Positions 7,602-16,929 of a stretch of 64,000 nucleotides of DNA are shown here, in pieces. Position numbers and translations under genes: made by a program. The DNA is taken from assembly GCA_035508495.1 (NCBI GenBank), contig DATJMX010000050.1, positions 21,996 through 85,995 of the forward strand, read 5' to 3'. The notes under the pieces are model-generated. The model worked only from the letters and a program-made list of their open reading frames with translations. It was not told the DNA's origin and made no database searches. Numbering within the stretch: position 1 is the first letter of the stretch; each line of letters opens with the position of its first letter. The stretch comes from Candidatus Binataceae bacterium. GTDB lineage: Bacteria; Desulfobacterota; Binatia; Binatales; Binataceae.

Positions 7602-9164
7602 ATGATCGATTCGAACACTATCGTTGGCGGACGCTACAAGGTTCTGCACCCGCTCGGCGGCGGCGGCATGAAGCTCGTCTATCTCGCCGAGGATCTGCGC
7701 CTCGCATCGCGGCCCTGCGCACTCGCCGAGATGGTCGACAGCTTCACCAGCCCCGACATGCAGAAGCAGGCCGTGGCCGCCTTCCAGCGCGAGGCCGACA
7801 TGCTCGCGCAGCTCAGCAACGAGCATATCCCGCGCGTGTTCGATCGTTTCAGCGAGGAAAACCATCACTACCTCGTGATGGAATACATCGATGGCATCAC
7901 GCTCGAGGACGAGCTCAAGGCCGACGGCGGCAAGATGCCCGAGGCCGAGCTCATCGACATCGCGCTGCAAATCCTCGACACGCTGAACTACCTGCACAAC
8001 CTCGAGCCGCCCGTCATATATCGCGATCTCAAGCCGTCGAACGTGATGATCGGGCGCAACGCGCAGGCCAAGCTCATCGACTTTGGCATCGCGCGGCATT
8101 TCCAGCCGCTGAGCAACGCCACGATGATCGGCACGCAGGGCTACGCGCCGCCCGAGCAGTATCGCGGCCGCGTCGAGGCGCGCTCGGATCTCTACGCGCT
8201 CGGCGCGACGATGCATCACGCGCTGTCCGGCCGTGATCCCGCGCTCGAGCCGCCGTTCAGCTTTCCGCCGCTACGTTCGCTCTGTCCGCAGGCGACGCCG
8301 GGTCTGTGCGAGCTTATCGATGACGCATTGAAATACGACGTCGTCTTGCGCGTTCCCGATGCGGCCGAGTTCAAACGGCGCTTGCTCGAAATTCGCGACG
8401 GGCGCGCGTATCCGCCCGCTGCCGATACGGCTCAGCCGGGCACATCCGGCAGTCAACCACGCTCGCAACTCAAGCTTCCGCTCTCAAAGAAGCCGCCAGC
8501 AACCCCATCCGCGCCGACGATGCTCAGCGATGCCATCGATGCGGCGTGTCCGCGATGCGGGCGGAAAATTCCGATCGATTCCAACTTCTGCTCGTTCTGC
8601 GCCGCGAATGTGACCGGCACGCTCGGTCTGCCACGAAACCCAGCCGCGCAAGCCGAAGCGCGCACGATCGTGCTCGACGATGTGGCCGGTCCTGGTCCCG
8701 ACTCGTGGTCGCAGCCACAGCCCTCCTACGATTTTGAAAGCGAAGAGCCGCCGATGCGGCGGCGGCGGCGCGCCGTGCGCCCGCGCCATCTGACCTTATT
8801 CGTGGTCATACTTTTTCTCGCCGGCTTCTTCTCGATCCGATACATGCAGCAACAAGGGGACGACACGTCACCCGACGGTGGCGGCAGCAGTTACGTCCCA
8901 CCTTCCGCACCCTCAGCGCCGTCAGCACCCGATGAAGGCGACGCATTGGCCAGTAATCCACGGCTGCAGATGCTGCGCCGATCGCTCGACGCACAAGGTT
9001 ACAACGGCGTGCACTTCAAGATGGACGGCAACACTCTCGTACTCTGGGGCACGGTGCAGAACGAAACCGATCGCATCATGGTGCAGTCCCAGGTCTACAT
9101 GATCGCGGGCGTCTTCTCGATCGAAGATCACCTCCAGGTCCGCGACGGCTTCGGCGAGCCCTGA
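7602..9164 (+). CDS. Hanks-type Ser/Thr protein kinase with zinc ribbon, one TM and BON domain; WNK-like lysine placement
   Basis: 520 residues. The kinase domain spans about 12-270: glycine loop LGGGGMKLVYLAED, YRDLKPSNVMI catalytic loop (Tyr for His of HRD), LIDFGIAR, and the activation end GTQGYAPPEQYRG. The usual VAIK lysine is Ala42 (CALAEM). A lysine sits instead at position 24 in the glycine loop (GGGGMK), as in eukaryotic WNK kinases (GRGSFK). A zinc ribbon (CPRCGRKI ... CSFCAANV) lies near 316-335, a membrane segment near 396-414 and a BON-like domain near 450-515 (GYNGVHFKMDGNTLVLWGTV). The C-terminus is therefore probably outside the membrane. It is the last gene of the FHA cassette. 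It is probably active, given intact loop and DFG residues, but that is untested. Confidence 0.9.
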   Translation: MIDSNTIVGGRYKVLHPLGGGGMKLVYLAEDLRLASRPCALAEMVDSFTSPDMQKQAVAAFQREADMLAQLSNEHIPRVFDRFSEENHHYLVMEYIDGITLEDELKADGGKMPEAELIDIALQILDTLNYLHNLEPPVIYRDLKPSNVMIGRNAQAKLIDFGIARHFQPLSNATMIGTQGYAPPEQYRGRVEARSDLYALGATMHHALSGRDPALEPPFSFPPLRSLCPQATPGLCELIDDALKYDVVLRVPDAAEFKRRLLEIRDGRAYPPAADTAQPGTSGSQPRSQLKLPLSKKPPATPSAPTMLSDAIDAACPRCGRKIPIDSNFCSFCAANVTGTLGLPRNPAAQAEARTIVLDDVAGPGPDSWSQPQPSYDFESEEPPMRRRRRAVRPRHLTLFVVILFLAGFFSIRYMQQQGDDTSPDGGGSSYVPPSAPSAPSAPDEGDALASNPRLQMLRRSLDAQGYNGVHFKMDGNTLVLWGTVQNETDRIMVQSQVYMIAGVFSIEDHLQVRDGFGEP

Positions 9165-9293
9165 ACCGCGCCGCGCCCGCTGCCCGCGACGAAGAGCGGA
9201 CGATGGCGGCGAGTTCCCTAAATCACACCTTTTGTGTTTACTCTAACGCCGGTTTCTTGGAATTCTGCTTGGGCATGGTTTCGAAGGTTGCGG

Positions 9294-11891
9294 ATGGTTA
9301 GAAAGACAGTCGTCGCGTTCGTTTTGGCCCTTCTCTTGATAGGACTGCCGGCTGCCGCGCGCGCGATTCAATGCGCTCCGCTGCCGCCGGCCTCCTCGCC
9401 CGGCTTCCTGCCTCAGCTGACGAATTTTCTAAACCACCTCTGCTACCAGCATGAGAACTGGAAGCACGATGCTGCGGTCCGCACGAGCGACGGCGTCCAT
9501 CCTTACGTAAAGGTCTGGTACTCGCCCGAGGTCTTCACCTGGATGACGACGAGTCAGCGCAAGGGTCCCATTCCCAACGGCGCGATTATCGTCAAGGAAA
9601 TGTATGCGAGCCCGACCGCGCCGCTCACCGAATGGACGGTGATGATCAAGGACGCGAATATCTCGTGGGACGGATGGTACTGGGGCGACCTGACCAACCC
9701 GAGTCCGTCGAATCCGAACGCGCCGCCGCAGCCGCCTCCGGGCGGGGGCTGTGCCGAGCCGCAGGTCCTTTTCAACGGCCCGGGACTCTACTGTCTCAAC
9801 TGTCATGCTTCGGCCAGCGCGCAGGACACCTATTCGAGCACCGCTTACCTCGCTGCCACGCCTGCCGCTCGAACGCTCGCGCTTTCATTCGACGCAGCCA
9901 ACGAGATGGCGCCGTTCAAGATCGAAGACACGAGTGCTCTGGAAGCGAAGCTCGCTCGCGAGTTTACCGAACTGCCGAGCTCAATCTTCGAAAATCTGAT
10001 ACCGCTTTCCGCGCTGAAACCGCCCTGCATGGTTTCCGAGGCGCTGGACCACGTGGTGACGCCGAGCCCGGCGCATGGCGGACCGCAGCAGTTCGTCACT
10101 TCCGATCAATGCAGCGGATGCCATGACGCGACCGGAACGCTGACCGGCGTCACGCCGCGGATGATCTTCGAGGCCGATGACGGATCGCTGAAAAATCTCT
10201 CGGCAATCGGAGAGTGGCGCTACTCGATGATGGGTCTCGCCGGGCGCGACCCGGTGTTCTTCGCGCAACTCGATACTGAATCTGCTCTGCACGGCCACCT
10301 GGAAGGAAAGCCCAACGGGACTGCGTTCGTCCAGGATCTATGCCTGCGCTGCCATGGCACGATGGGCCAGCGGCAGTTTCACATCGACAATCCTGGACCC
10401 AACCAGCTGTTTACACGTGACAGACTGGCGAGTCCGACGGACAAGTACGGTGCGCTCGCGCGCGACGGTGTCTCGTGCGCCGTTTGCCATCATATGTCGG
10501 CGGACCAGCTGAATGACCCGGCAACGTACACAGGCCTTTTCAATATCGGTCCGCCCGATGAGCTCTACGGGCCTTACAGCAGTCCCCCTGTACTGCCGAT
10601 GCAGAATGCGATCGGAGTAGCGCCGATATTTGCGGTGCAATTTGGCAGGGACCGTTTCGGCAAGCAGTCCTCCTCGCTTTGCACCTCTTGTCACACGATT
10701 GAACTGCCGGTGTTCGACGATAAAGGGCGGCAGGTTCTCGATGAGGATGGTCACCCGAAGACCGAATTCGAACAGACCACTTTCTTCGAATGGACCAACA
10801 GCAGCTTCTTCTTACCGCCTACCGATCAGACAGCCTGCCAGCAATGCCACATGCCGACCGACTATCACGGCACCGCTCTGGAATTTAAGATCGCCAATAT
10901 CGAGGACGATACCTTTCCTCCGGTCCCTCGTACTGGCCCCTCGACGCGCGCTCCCGACAGCGAACTGGAGCTGCCAATACGAAGCAACTACTCGCGTCAT
11001 CAGCTGAACGGCATCAACCTGTTCGTGCTCGATATGTTCGATCAGTTTCGCCGGGACCTGGGATTGTTCAAGGTCAATCCAAATCTACCCGGCCCGATCA
11101 GGGACCAGATCTCTTCGCAGAAGACCGCGGTGCAGGAAGGAATCAGACAAGCGCAGACTGCCACCGCCACGATCGGCGTCGACTCCGTTTCGACCGACGC
11201 CAGCACGCTTAGCGCCAAGGTCACCGTAACCAATCTGGCGGGCCACAACTTTCCGAGCGGCGTCAGCTTCCGCCGTGCATTCGTCAACTTCCAGGTTTTG
11301 GATGCGGCCGGCAAAGTGCTGTGGGCATCGGGCAACACCAATCGCAACGGCGTTATCCTGGACAATTCCGGCGCTCCGCTTCAGACCGAATTCTTTAGTC
11401 CCGCCCAGCAGAGCTTCCAGCCTCACTTTTGGGAAAACTCGCCGATCACAAGCGACAAGCAGGTCCAGATCTACGAAGAGCTGGTCGTCGACCCTCAGGG
11501 ACTGCTAACCACCAGCTTCCTCAGCCTCGACCACAAAGTTAAGGACAACCGCATCCAGGCGCGGGGACGCTCTGCACAAGGCCCGTTTGCGGAGTTCATA
11601 CCATCAGTCGGCGTCGGCGATGACCCGTCGTATCAAAACGGATGCGGCTGCAGCATCGTGAGCTACCAGATTCCGCTGGCGCAGATTCCGGGCACACCGG
11701 CCGCGGTGCAGGCTGCGATCTACTATCAGAGTATTCCGCCCTACTATCTGCGGCAGAGATCGGAGCAGGGCTTCGGTGTCGACACGGCGCGGCTGATTCA
11801 ATTCGCCGAGGAATTGAACCTGAGCAACTATCCCGAGATCGCGAGTTGGAAATTGCTCATCGCCAACACCGGCCCGGTGAACATCAAGTAG
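9294..11891 (+). CDS. Secreted multihaem (six CxxCH) c-type cytochrome
   Basis: 865 residues from the ATG at 9294, which gives a clean signal peptide (MVRKTVVAFVLALLLIG ending AARA); the longer frame from 9234 adds a non-signal N-terminus. Six haem-binding motifs are visible: CLNCH near 167, CSGCH near 273, CLRCH near 350, CAVCH near 395, CTSCH near 463 and CQQCH near 515. The last third has no haem motifs and looks beta-rich (VTNLAGHNFPSGVSFRRAF), a stretch also found in other secreted multihaem proteins. Periplasmic or surface electron transfer is expected. No porin, quinol dehydrogenase or haem-lyase gene is adjacent. It starts 129 bases after the kinase and probably has its own promoter. 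Confidence 0.9.
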   Translation: MVRKTVVAFVLALLLIGLPAAARAIQCAPLPPASSPGFLPQLTNFLNHLCYQHENWKHDAAVRTSDGVHPYVKVWYSPEVFTWMTTSQRKGPIPNGAIIVKEMYASPTAPLTEWTVMIKDANISWDGWYWGDLTNPSPSNPNAPPQPPPGGGCAEPQVLFNGPGLYCLNCHASASAQDTYSSTAYLAATPAARTLALSFDAANEMAPFKIEDTSALEAKLAREFTELPSSIFENLIPLSALKPPCMVSEALDHVVTPSPAHGGPQQFVTSDQCSGCHDATGTLTGVTPRMIFEADDGSLKNLSAIGEWRYSMMGLAGRDPVFFAQLDTESALHGHLEGKPNGTAFVQDLCLRCHGTMGQRQFHIDNPGPNQLFTRDRLASPTDKYGALARDGVSCAVCHHMSADQLNDPATYTGLFNIGPPDELYGPYSSPPVLPMQNAIGVAPIFAVQFGRDRFGKQSSSLCTSCHTIELPVFDDKGRQVLDEDGHPKTEFEQTTFFEWTNSSFFLPPTDQTACQQCHMPTDYHGTALEFKIANIEDDTFPPVPRTGPSTRAPDSELELPIRSNYSRHQLNGINLFVLDMFDQFRRDLGLFKVNPNLPGPIRDQISSQKTAVQEGIRQAQTATATIGVDSVSTDASTLSAKVTVTNLAGHNFPSGVSFRRAFVNFQVLDAAGKVLWASGNTNRNGVILDNSGAPLQTEFFSPAQQSFQPHFWENSPITSDKQVQIYEELVVDPQGLLTTSFLSLDHKVKDNRIQARGRSAQGPFAEFIPSVGVGDDPSYQNGCGCSIVSYQIPLAQIPGTPAAVQAAIYYQSIPPYYLRQRSEQGFGVDTARLIQFAEELNLSNYPEIASWKLLIANTGPVNIK

Positions 11892-11905
11892 TTGATACCG
11901 CTCTT

Positions 11906-11917
11906 CCCTCGCGAGGG
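11906..11917. terminator. Short palindrome after the cytochrome gene
   Basis: CCCTCGCGAGGG is a perfect 12-base palindrome followed by TTT, 15 bases after the cytochrome stop and before the PHP gene. A stem with almost no loop is a weak terminator, so the role is uncertain. Confidence 0.25.
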
Positions 11918-11955
11918 TTTGCATCACCACGCGGCTGTGTGAAACTGCCTCCGCA

Positions 11956-12621
11956 ATGATCGTCGACTTGCACGTGCATACGAATCTGTCGGCCGACTCG
12001 AACGTCGCGCCTGAGCAGTATCTCGAATTCGCCGCCAGCACTCAGCGTGGGCTCGGAGCTATCTGCTTCACCGAGCATCGCCTGTTTCCGACTGATCCGG
12101 AGATCGACCGGCTGTATGGCCGACTGTCAGAGCGCTTTCAGATTGCGGTCTTTAAAGGCATCGAAGCTGACACCGACCTCGGCCACCTTTTGTTATTCGG
12201 CGTTAACCACGAAGTCATGCGCCGCTTCGACCTGTGCTCGCGGATGCTCAAGAGCGAGCATCTGATCGAGGTGCTGCATCACGAGGGCGGTATCGCGATT
12301 CCGGCGCATCCGTTCCGCGAATCCGGCTTCGGCATACGGTTGGACGCGCTCCTCGCTCGCCATGGCGCCGCGCTGGGCGCGATCGAAGCGATCAACGGAC
12401 AGAACTCCAAGAGCGAAAACCAGCACGCTCTCGACGCGGCGCTCAAGCTGGGGCTAACCCAGGTCGGCGGCAGCGACGCTCACTTCGCAACCGGAAAATG
12501 GTTCCAAACCTGCGCTACGGAACTTGAGCGCGCCGTGAGCACGGTCGAAGGCCTGTGCACGGAGCTTCGCGCTGGCCGTGCGCGGCCTTATTTATTCGCG
12601 GATGGCGACCCGGTTGCCTGA
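11956..12621 (+). CDS. PHP-domain metal-dependent phosphoesterase
   Basis: 221 residues. The PHP metal-binding motifs are in order: DLHVHTNLSADS at the N-terminus, FTEHRLF, KGIEAD, the mid-protein HHEGGIAIPAHPFR, and GGSDAHFATG near the C-terminus. These provide the His/Asp/Glu ligands for a trinuclear metal site. The family includes nucleoside 3',5'-bisphosphate phosphatase and histidinol phosphatase; substrate cannot be assigned. It is a stand-alone PHP domain. The 3' end overlaps the convergent CLC gene by 34 bases. Confidence 0.88.
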   Translation: MIVDLHVHTNLSADSNVAPEQYLEFAASTQRGLGAICFTEHRLFPTDPEIDRLYGRLSERFQIAVFKGIEADTDLGHLLLFGVNHEVMRRFDLCSRMLKSEHLIEVLHHEGGIAIPAHPFRESGFGIRLDALLARHGAALGAIEAINGQNSKSENQHALDAALKLGLTQVGGSDAHFATGKWFQTCATELERAVSTVEGLCTELRAGRARPYLFADGDPVA

Positions 12622-14657
12622 GCCGAGCCGTTCGTGGTGCGGGCGGCTGGGTTTTCCAGCTCGCGAGTGAATTGCCTGATGTCCGATGGTCTGCCGGCAA
12701 CTATCAGCAAATCTCCGTGCTTGAATGCGCGGTCGGGCGTAATTGGCACGAACCCGACGTCGGGATTCTCGCCATCCTGGAACGCGAGCACTGTCACGCC
12801 GAATCTTGCGCGCGGGTCGATCTCTCTTATGGTGCGGCCCGCGGCAGCCTCGGGAATATCGATGCGAGTTACGCGATAACCTGTGGCCCAGAAGATGTTC
12901 TGATCGCGCGTCGCCATCGACGCCAGCGACACGTTCACCCGGTTGAGCGCCTGCGCAATATGCTGCCGCGTTACCATTCCAAGAAAGCGGCCACCCGCCT
13001 TCTCAACGACGGGAACCTCATCGAGTCCTTCGTGCTCCATGAGCTGACCCGCGCTGTCGAGATTGCTATCGGGCTTCACGAACGGCGGGTTGTCCCGGCA
13101 AATATCGAATGCGTTGACCAGCGGGCCAAGCTCCTCGCCGCCCGCCACCAGCGAAAGCAAATCGCGCGTAATTATCAGCCCGGCGAGATCGCCGTCGGTA
13201 CTGATCACGGGCAACGTCGATTGATGCGTGTCGCCAGCGACCTGGAGCACGTCGGCCAGTGAGGCGTTCTCGCGCACAAACGTCACATGTTTGGTCATCA
13301 CTGCGCCGACGGGTATTTGCGTCAGTGCGACGCGCTCGCTCGACAGTTGGAGGGTCTTGCCCTCGCGCGCGAGGCTGTAGGTGTCCATCGATTCGCTCTG
13401 CACTGCGCGCGATACGACCAACGCCGTGATCGTCGCGACCATCGCGGGCACCGCGACCTCGTAGCTGTGGGTCATCTCGAAGAGCAGGAACAGAGCCGTC
13501 AGCGGCGCATGGGTGACGGCGGCGAGAAACGCCCCGAGCCCCAACAGTCCATACGATCCACGCGGTCCGGTGAGAGCCGGCATCACATGCATCGAGACCC
13601 GCTGAAACGCTCCCCCCGCCATCGTGCCAATGAAAAACGTGGGCCCGAAGACTCCTCCCGGCGCGCCGCATTCGAGCGACACGCTGCTGGCGAAGAACTT
13701 CGCCGCCGTCAGCGCCAGCAGCATGACGAGCCCGTACTCGCCCGCCATCACCGAGTTGATGACCGGGTAACCATCCGACAGGTTCTGCGGCAGTGGGATC
13801 GCGATCATGCCGACGATCGTGAGGCCAATCGCGAGCCGCCCCCAGTCGGGCACGTTCAGTCTGCGGAACCATCGCCCCGTCGCGTGAAAAAATTCGATGT
13901 AAGCCGAGCCCAGGAGGCCAAGCACCACGCCCATCAGCCCATACGTGATGAGTTCCCAGTAACTGCGCAGGACGAACTCAGGAACCACGAAGACCGCGCC
14001 ACTGGCGCCGAGGATCGCGCGCGAGGTGACGACCGCGCTGGTCGTCGCGATGACGAGGAGTGTCAGGTTGGCCAGCTCGGCATGGCCGAGCAGAACGATC
14101 TCCTGCGCGAACATCAGCCCGCCAATCGGCGCGTTGAAGGTCGTTGCGATACCGGCGCCCGCTCCCGCCGCGACCAGCACCTTCGCGCGATCGACGGAGA
14201 GCCCGGTTACCTGCGCAACCAGCGAGCCGAGCGCGCCGCCGATTTGTGCAATTGGTCCTTCGCGGCCGACCGAGGCGCCGGCGCCCAGCGACAACGCCGC
14301 TCCTGCGGCCTTGACCACGATCCATCGCCGCTTGATGCGCGCCGTGCCGAGATTCACCATCTCGAGAAAATTCGGAAATCCGTAGCCGAACACATCGCCG
14401 GGCGACAGCGCATCCAGCAGCAGCATTCCGAGGCCGCCGCTAAGCAAAATGATCGGCACAAAGGCCAGATGCCATCCGCCGTGCGGAATACCGAGGAAGT
14501 TCCATTCCAGGCCGCGGTACAGCCAGGAGAAAAAATCGATCAGCTCGCGGAAGCCAAGATTGCCAAGCGCGCCGAGCACACCGACGATCACTGAAAGAAG
14601 GATCAGCCGAACGTACTCGAACTGATCAGAACGAAGTGAGAGTCCTGGCGCGCGCAT
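12588..14657 (-). CDS. CLC-family chloride channel/transporter with CBS pair and TrkA-C-like tail
   Basis: 689 residues: a CLC membrane core to about 430, two CBS domains (VGAVMTKHVTFV ... and the FVKPDSNLDSAGQLM segment) to about 580, and a TrkA-C/RCK-C-like tail (GRTIREIDPRARFGVTVLAF ... GDLLIVAG). Selectivity-filter signatures are GREGPIAQ with the gating Glu and GAPGGVFGPTFFIG. The first filter motif reads GYGFP where Escherichia coli ClcA has GSGIP. After FNAPIGGLMFAQEI, the position of the inner proton glutamate (second Glu of EE) is Ile. The loss of that glutamate argues for a channel or uncoupled transporter rather than a 2Cl-/H+ exchanger, by analogy with studied CLCs. Confidence 0.92.
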   Translation of the reverse strand: MRAPGLSLRSDQFEYVRLILLSVIVGVLGALGNLGFRELIDFFSWLYRGLEWNFLGIPHGGWHLAFVPIILLSGGLGMLLLDALSPGDVFGYGFPNFLEMVNLGTARIKRRWIVVKAAGAALSLGAGASVGREGPIAQIGGALGSLVAQVTGLSVDRAKVLVAAGAGAGIATTFNAPIGGLMFAQEIVLLGHAELANLTLLVIATTSAVVTSRAILGASGAVFVVPEFVLRSYWELITYGLMGVVLGLLGSAYIEFFHATGRWFRRLNVPDWGRLAIGLTIVGMIAIPLPQNLSDGYPVINSVMAGEYGLVMLLALTAAKFFASSVSLECGAPGGVFGPTFFIGTMAGGAFQRVSMHVMPALTGPRGSYGLLGLGAFLAAVTHAPLTALFLLFEMTHSYEVAVPAMVATITALVVSRAVQSESMDTYSLAREGKTLQLSSERVALTQIPVGAVMTKHVTFVRENASLADVLQVAGDTHQSTLPVISTDGDLAGLIITRDLLSLVAGGEELGPLVNAFDICRDNPPFVKPDSNLDSAGQLMEHEGLDEVPVVEKAGGRFLGMVTRQHIAQALNRVNVSLASMATRDQNIFWATGYRVTRIDIPEAAAGRTIREIDPRARFGVTVLAFQDGENPDVGFVPITPDRAFKHGDLLIVAGRPSDIRQFTRELENPAARTTNGSAQATGSPSANK

Positions 14658-14684
14658 ACAATTCCACTCAGAACAAACTCGCGG

Positions 14685-15557
14685 CTAAATCTCAAGAAAG
14701 CGATGCACGATCTCGAGGAACTCTGCCAGTTGATCGTGATGCACCCAGTGGCCAGCTTTTTCGACGGTCGTGGTCCCGGCGTTCTTGAAGGTCGCGAAGC
14801 GGCCGTCCTTGACCCAATCACCAGCCCAAGATTCCGCGCCGCGAATCAAATACGTCGGACACGTGATGCGTCCCCAAATCTCGCGCGCATCCTTCGAATT
14901 GAACATGTAAGGCGACGTCGCATGGACGTAGTTGTCGAACTTCCACGAATACGTGCCGTTCTCGTTGCGGCGCACACCCCAGATCGTCAGATGGCGCGCC
15001 TGCTCGCGGCTCAGATGGGGGTTGGCCTCGCGCATCCGCGCCCGCGCCTCGTCGATCGACGGGTATTCGCGCACCTTGCGCCGCGCGAGGGTTTGCATCT
15101 GCGTGATCCAGTTCGACATCCGCTCGTAGGCGGGAGTGTCCTGGATCATCCCCGGCGGCGGACCGAGACCCTCGATCGAGACCACGCGCTTGACCATGCT
15201 GGGAAAGGTTCCCGAGTACTGCAGCACGATACTGCCGCCCAGCGAATGCCCGATAAGCGTGGCGGGCTCGGCCGCAACGGCCGACATCAGCTGCGCCAGA
15301 TCGAGCACATAATCAATCATCGAGTAGGATCCGCCGACAGCCCAGTCGGAGTCGCCGTGTCCGCGCAGGTCGGGCGCGATGATGTGAAAATGCTCGCGCA
15401 GGTCGAGCGCGCTCCAGTCCCAGTTGCGGCAGTGGTCGCGTCCGCCGTGAACCAGCACCATCAGCGGCTTGTCCGGGTTTCCCCAATCGACGTAGTGCAG
15501 CTTGAGCCGCTGCGAATAGAAATAATGCGAAGTCGGCCCGATGATACTATCGGCCAT
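14685..15557 (-). CDS. Alpha/beta-hydrolase
   Basis: 290 residues. The fold is shown by MVLVHGGRDHCRNW (oxyanion HG), DLRGHGDSD, the nucleophile elbow GHSLGGS, and the C-terminal catalytic histidine in EKAGHWVHHDQ. The SLGG serine, an acid after PTYLIRGAES and that histidine complete the triad. No signal peptide is present. GAGAGG lies upstream of the ATG. It could be an epoxide hydrolase, esterase or C-C hydrolase; the sequence does not decide. It lies 27 bases from the CLC gene and 52 from the aminotransferase on the same strand. Confidence 0.9.
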   Translation of the reverse strand: MADSIIGPTSHYFYSQRLKLHYVDWGNPDKPLMVLVHGGRDHCRNWDWSALDLREHFHIIAPDLRGHGDSDWAVGGSYSMIDYVLDLAQLMSAVAAEPATLIGHSLGGSIVLQYSGTFPSMVKRVVSIEGLGPPPGMIQDTPAYERMSNWITQMQTLARRKVREYPSIDEARARMREANPHLSREQARHLTIWGVRRNENGTYSWKFDNYVHATSPYMFNSKDAREIWGRITCPTYLIRGAESWAGDWVKDGRFATFKNAGTTTVEKAGHWVHHDQLAEFLEIVHRFLEI

Positions 15558-15609
15558 CCAGTTTCCTCTCGAGTCGTTAGATTCCGCGGCCTGCGCGTAC
15601 GTTTCGAGG

Positions 15610-16929
15610 CTACAGGTTGGGGCGAATCTCTTCCAGCGCGTCGCGCGCGGTGCGCACGATGAACTCGATTTCGGGATCGCCGATGATGAACGGCGGCGCG
15701 AGCATCATCGCGTCACCACCCGCCTTCCCCGCCATCCCGCTCGATGGATAAAAGAACAGCCCGCGCCGCACCGCCGCGCCGAGCACGCGATTGGTCACTT
15801 TCTTCTCGGGCGCATACGGCGTGCGCGAGGCCTTGTCCTCGACCAGCTCGACGCCCCAGAACATCCCGGAGCCGCGGATGTCACCAACCATTGGATGCCC
15901 CGACAGCTCTTCCTTGATATGCGCACCCAGGCGGGCACCGACTTCGGCGGCGCGCTCGACGAGGCGCTCGCGTTCCATGATGGCGAGGACCTCGTTGGCG
16001 ACGGCGCAGGCGATCGGATGCGAACTGTAGGTGTAGAACATGAAATCGGCCTTGGCGCGCTCGACCACTTCGACCAACTCGTTTTTGACGGCCAGCACGC
16101 CCATCGGCATGTAACCACCAGTCAACCCTTTGCCGCCAACGAGCAGGTCAGGCACGACGTTCCAGTGATCGACGGCGAAGCGGCGCCCGGTGCGTCCGAA
16201 GCCGGTCATCACCTCGTCGGCGATCAGCAGCACGTCGTAGCGATCGCAAATCTCCCGCAGCTTCGGCCAGTACTCCTTGACCGGCGGAGTGCACGCGCCG
16301 CTCGAGCCCATCATCGGCTCGGCGATAAACGCCGCGATCGTGTCGGCGCCGTTGTGCTTGATTTCTTCCTCGAGCGCCGTCGCGCAATCGGTATCGCATT
16401 CGGGATAGGTCTTGCCCCATGGACATCTGTAGCAATACGAAGGCCCGATCTTCGGCCAATCGAACAGGATGTGCTCGTAGTCGGCACGCCGGCTGCTGCC
16501 GCCGACGGAGAGCGCGGCGATCGTGTTGCCGTGATACGAAAAGCGGCGCCCGATAATCTTGCGCTTGGAATCTTTGCCGCGGATCTTGTGATACAGAATC
16601 GAAAACTTCAGCGCCGCTTCGATTGCTTCCGAGCCGCCGCTCGTAAAGAAGAAGCGCTCCATTCCCTGCGGCGTCCAGCCCACGAGCCGCTCGACGAGCT
16701 GTTCGCGCTCGGGCGAGCTCCATACCGGCAATACGTAATCGAGCGTCGAGACCATCCGCGCCGTCAACTCCGCGATTTCCTTGCGGCCCTGGCCGATATT
16801 CACGACGATCGCGCCGGCGCCACCGTCGAGGATCTTCTTGCCATCGGTGGTAAAGAGCCAGGGTCCCTCGGCACGCTCGATGCGCAGAGGTTCATTCGGC
16901 CCGCGAACGAACAAGGCGTTGTGTGGCAT
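15610..16929 (-). CDS. Class III PLP-dependent aminotransferase
   Basis: 439 residues. Class III features are visible: FFTSGGSEAIEAALK binding the cofactor phosphate, FSYHGNT, the EPMMGSSG segment, LLIADEVMTGFGRTG with the PLP-stacking Asp, and the Schiff-base lysine in VGGKGLTGG. C-terminal DIRGSGMFWGVELVEDK is also typical. The family covers omega-amino acid, taurine-type and beta-alanine:pyruvate transaminases. A cysteine pair within CYRCPWGKTYPECDTDC is seen in a subset of these enzymes. The exact donor is unknown. The start lacks a strong Shine-Dalgarno. Confidence 0.92.
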   Translation of the reverse strand: MPHNALFVRGPNEPLRIERAEGPWLFTTDGKKILDGGAGAIVVNIGQGRKEIAELTARMVSTLDYVLPVWSSPEREQLVERLVGWTPQGMERFFFTSGGSEAIEAALKFSILYHKIRGKDSKRKIIGRRFSYHGNTIAALSVGGSSRRADYEHILFDWPKIGPSYCYRCPWGKTYPECDTDCATALEEEIKHNGADTIAAFIAEPMMGSSGACTPPVKEYWPKLREICDRYDVLLIADEVMTGFGRTGRRFAVDHWNVVPDLLVGGKGLTGGYMPMGVLAVKNELVEVVERAKADFMFYTYSSHPIACAVANEVLAIMERERLVERAAEVGARLGAHIKEELSGHPMVGDIRGSGMFWGVELVEDKASRTPYAPEKKVTNRVLGAAVRRGLFFYPSSGMAGKAGGDAMMLAPPFIIGDPEIEFIVRTARDALEEIRPNL

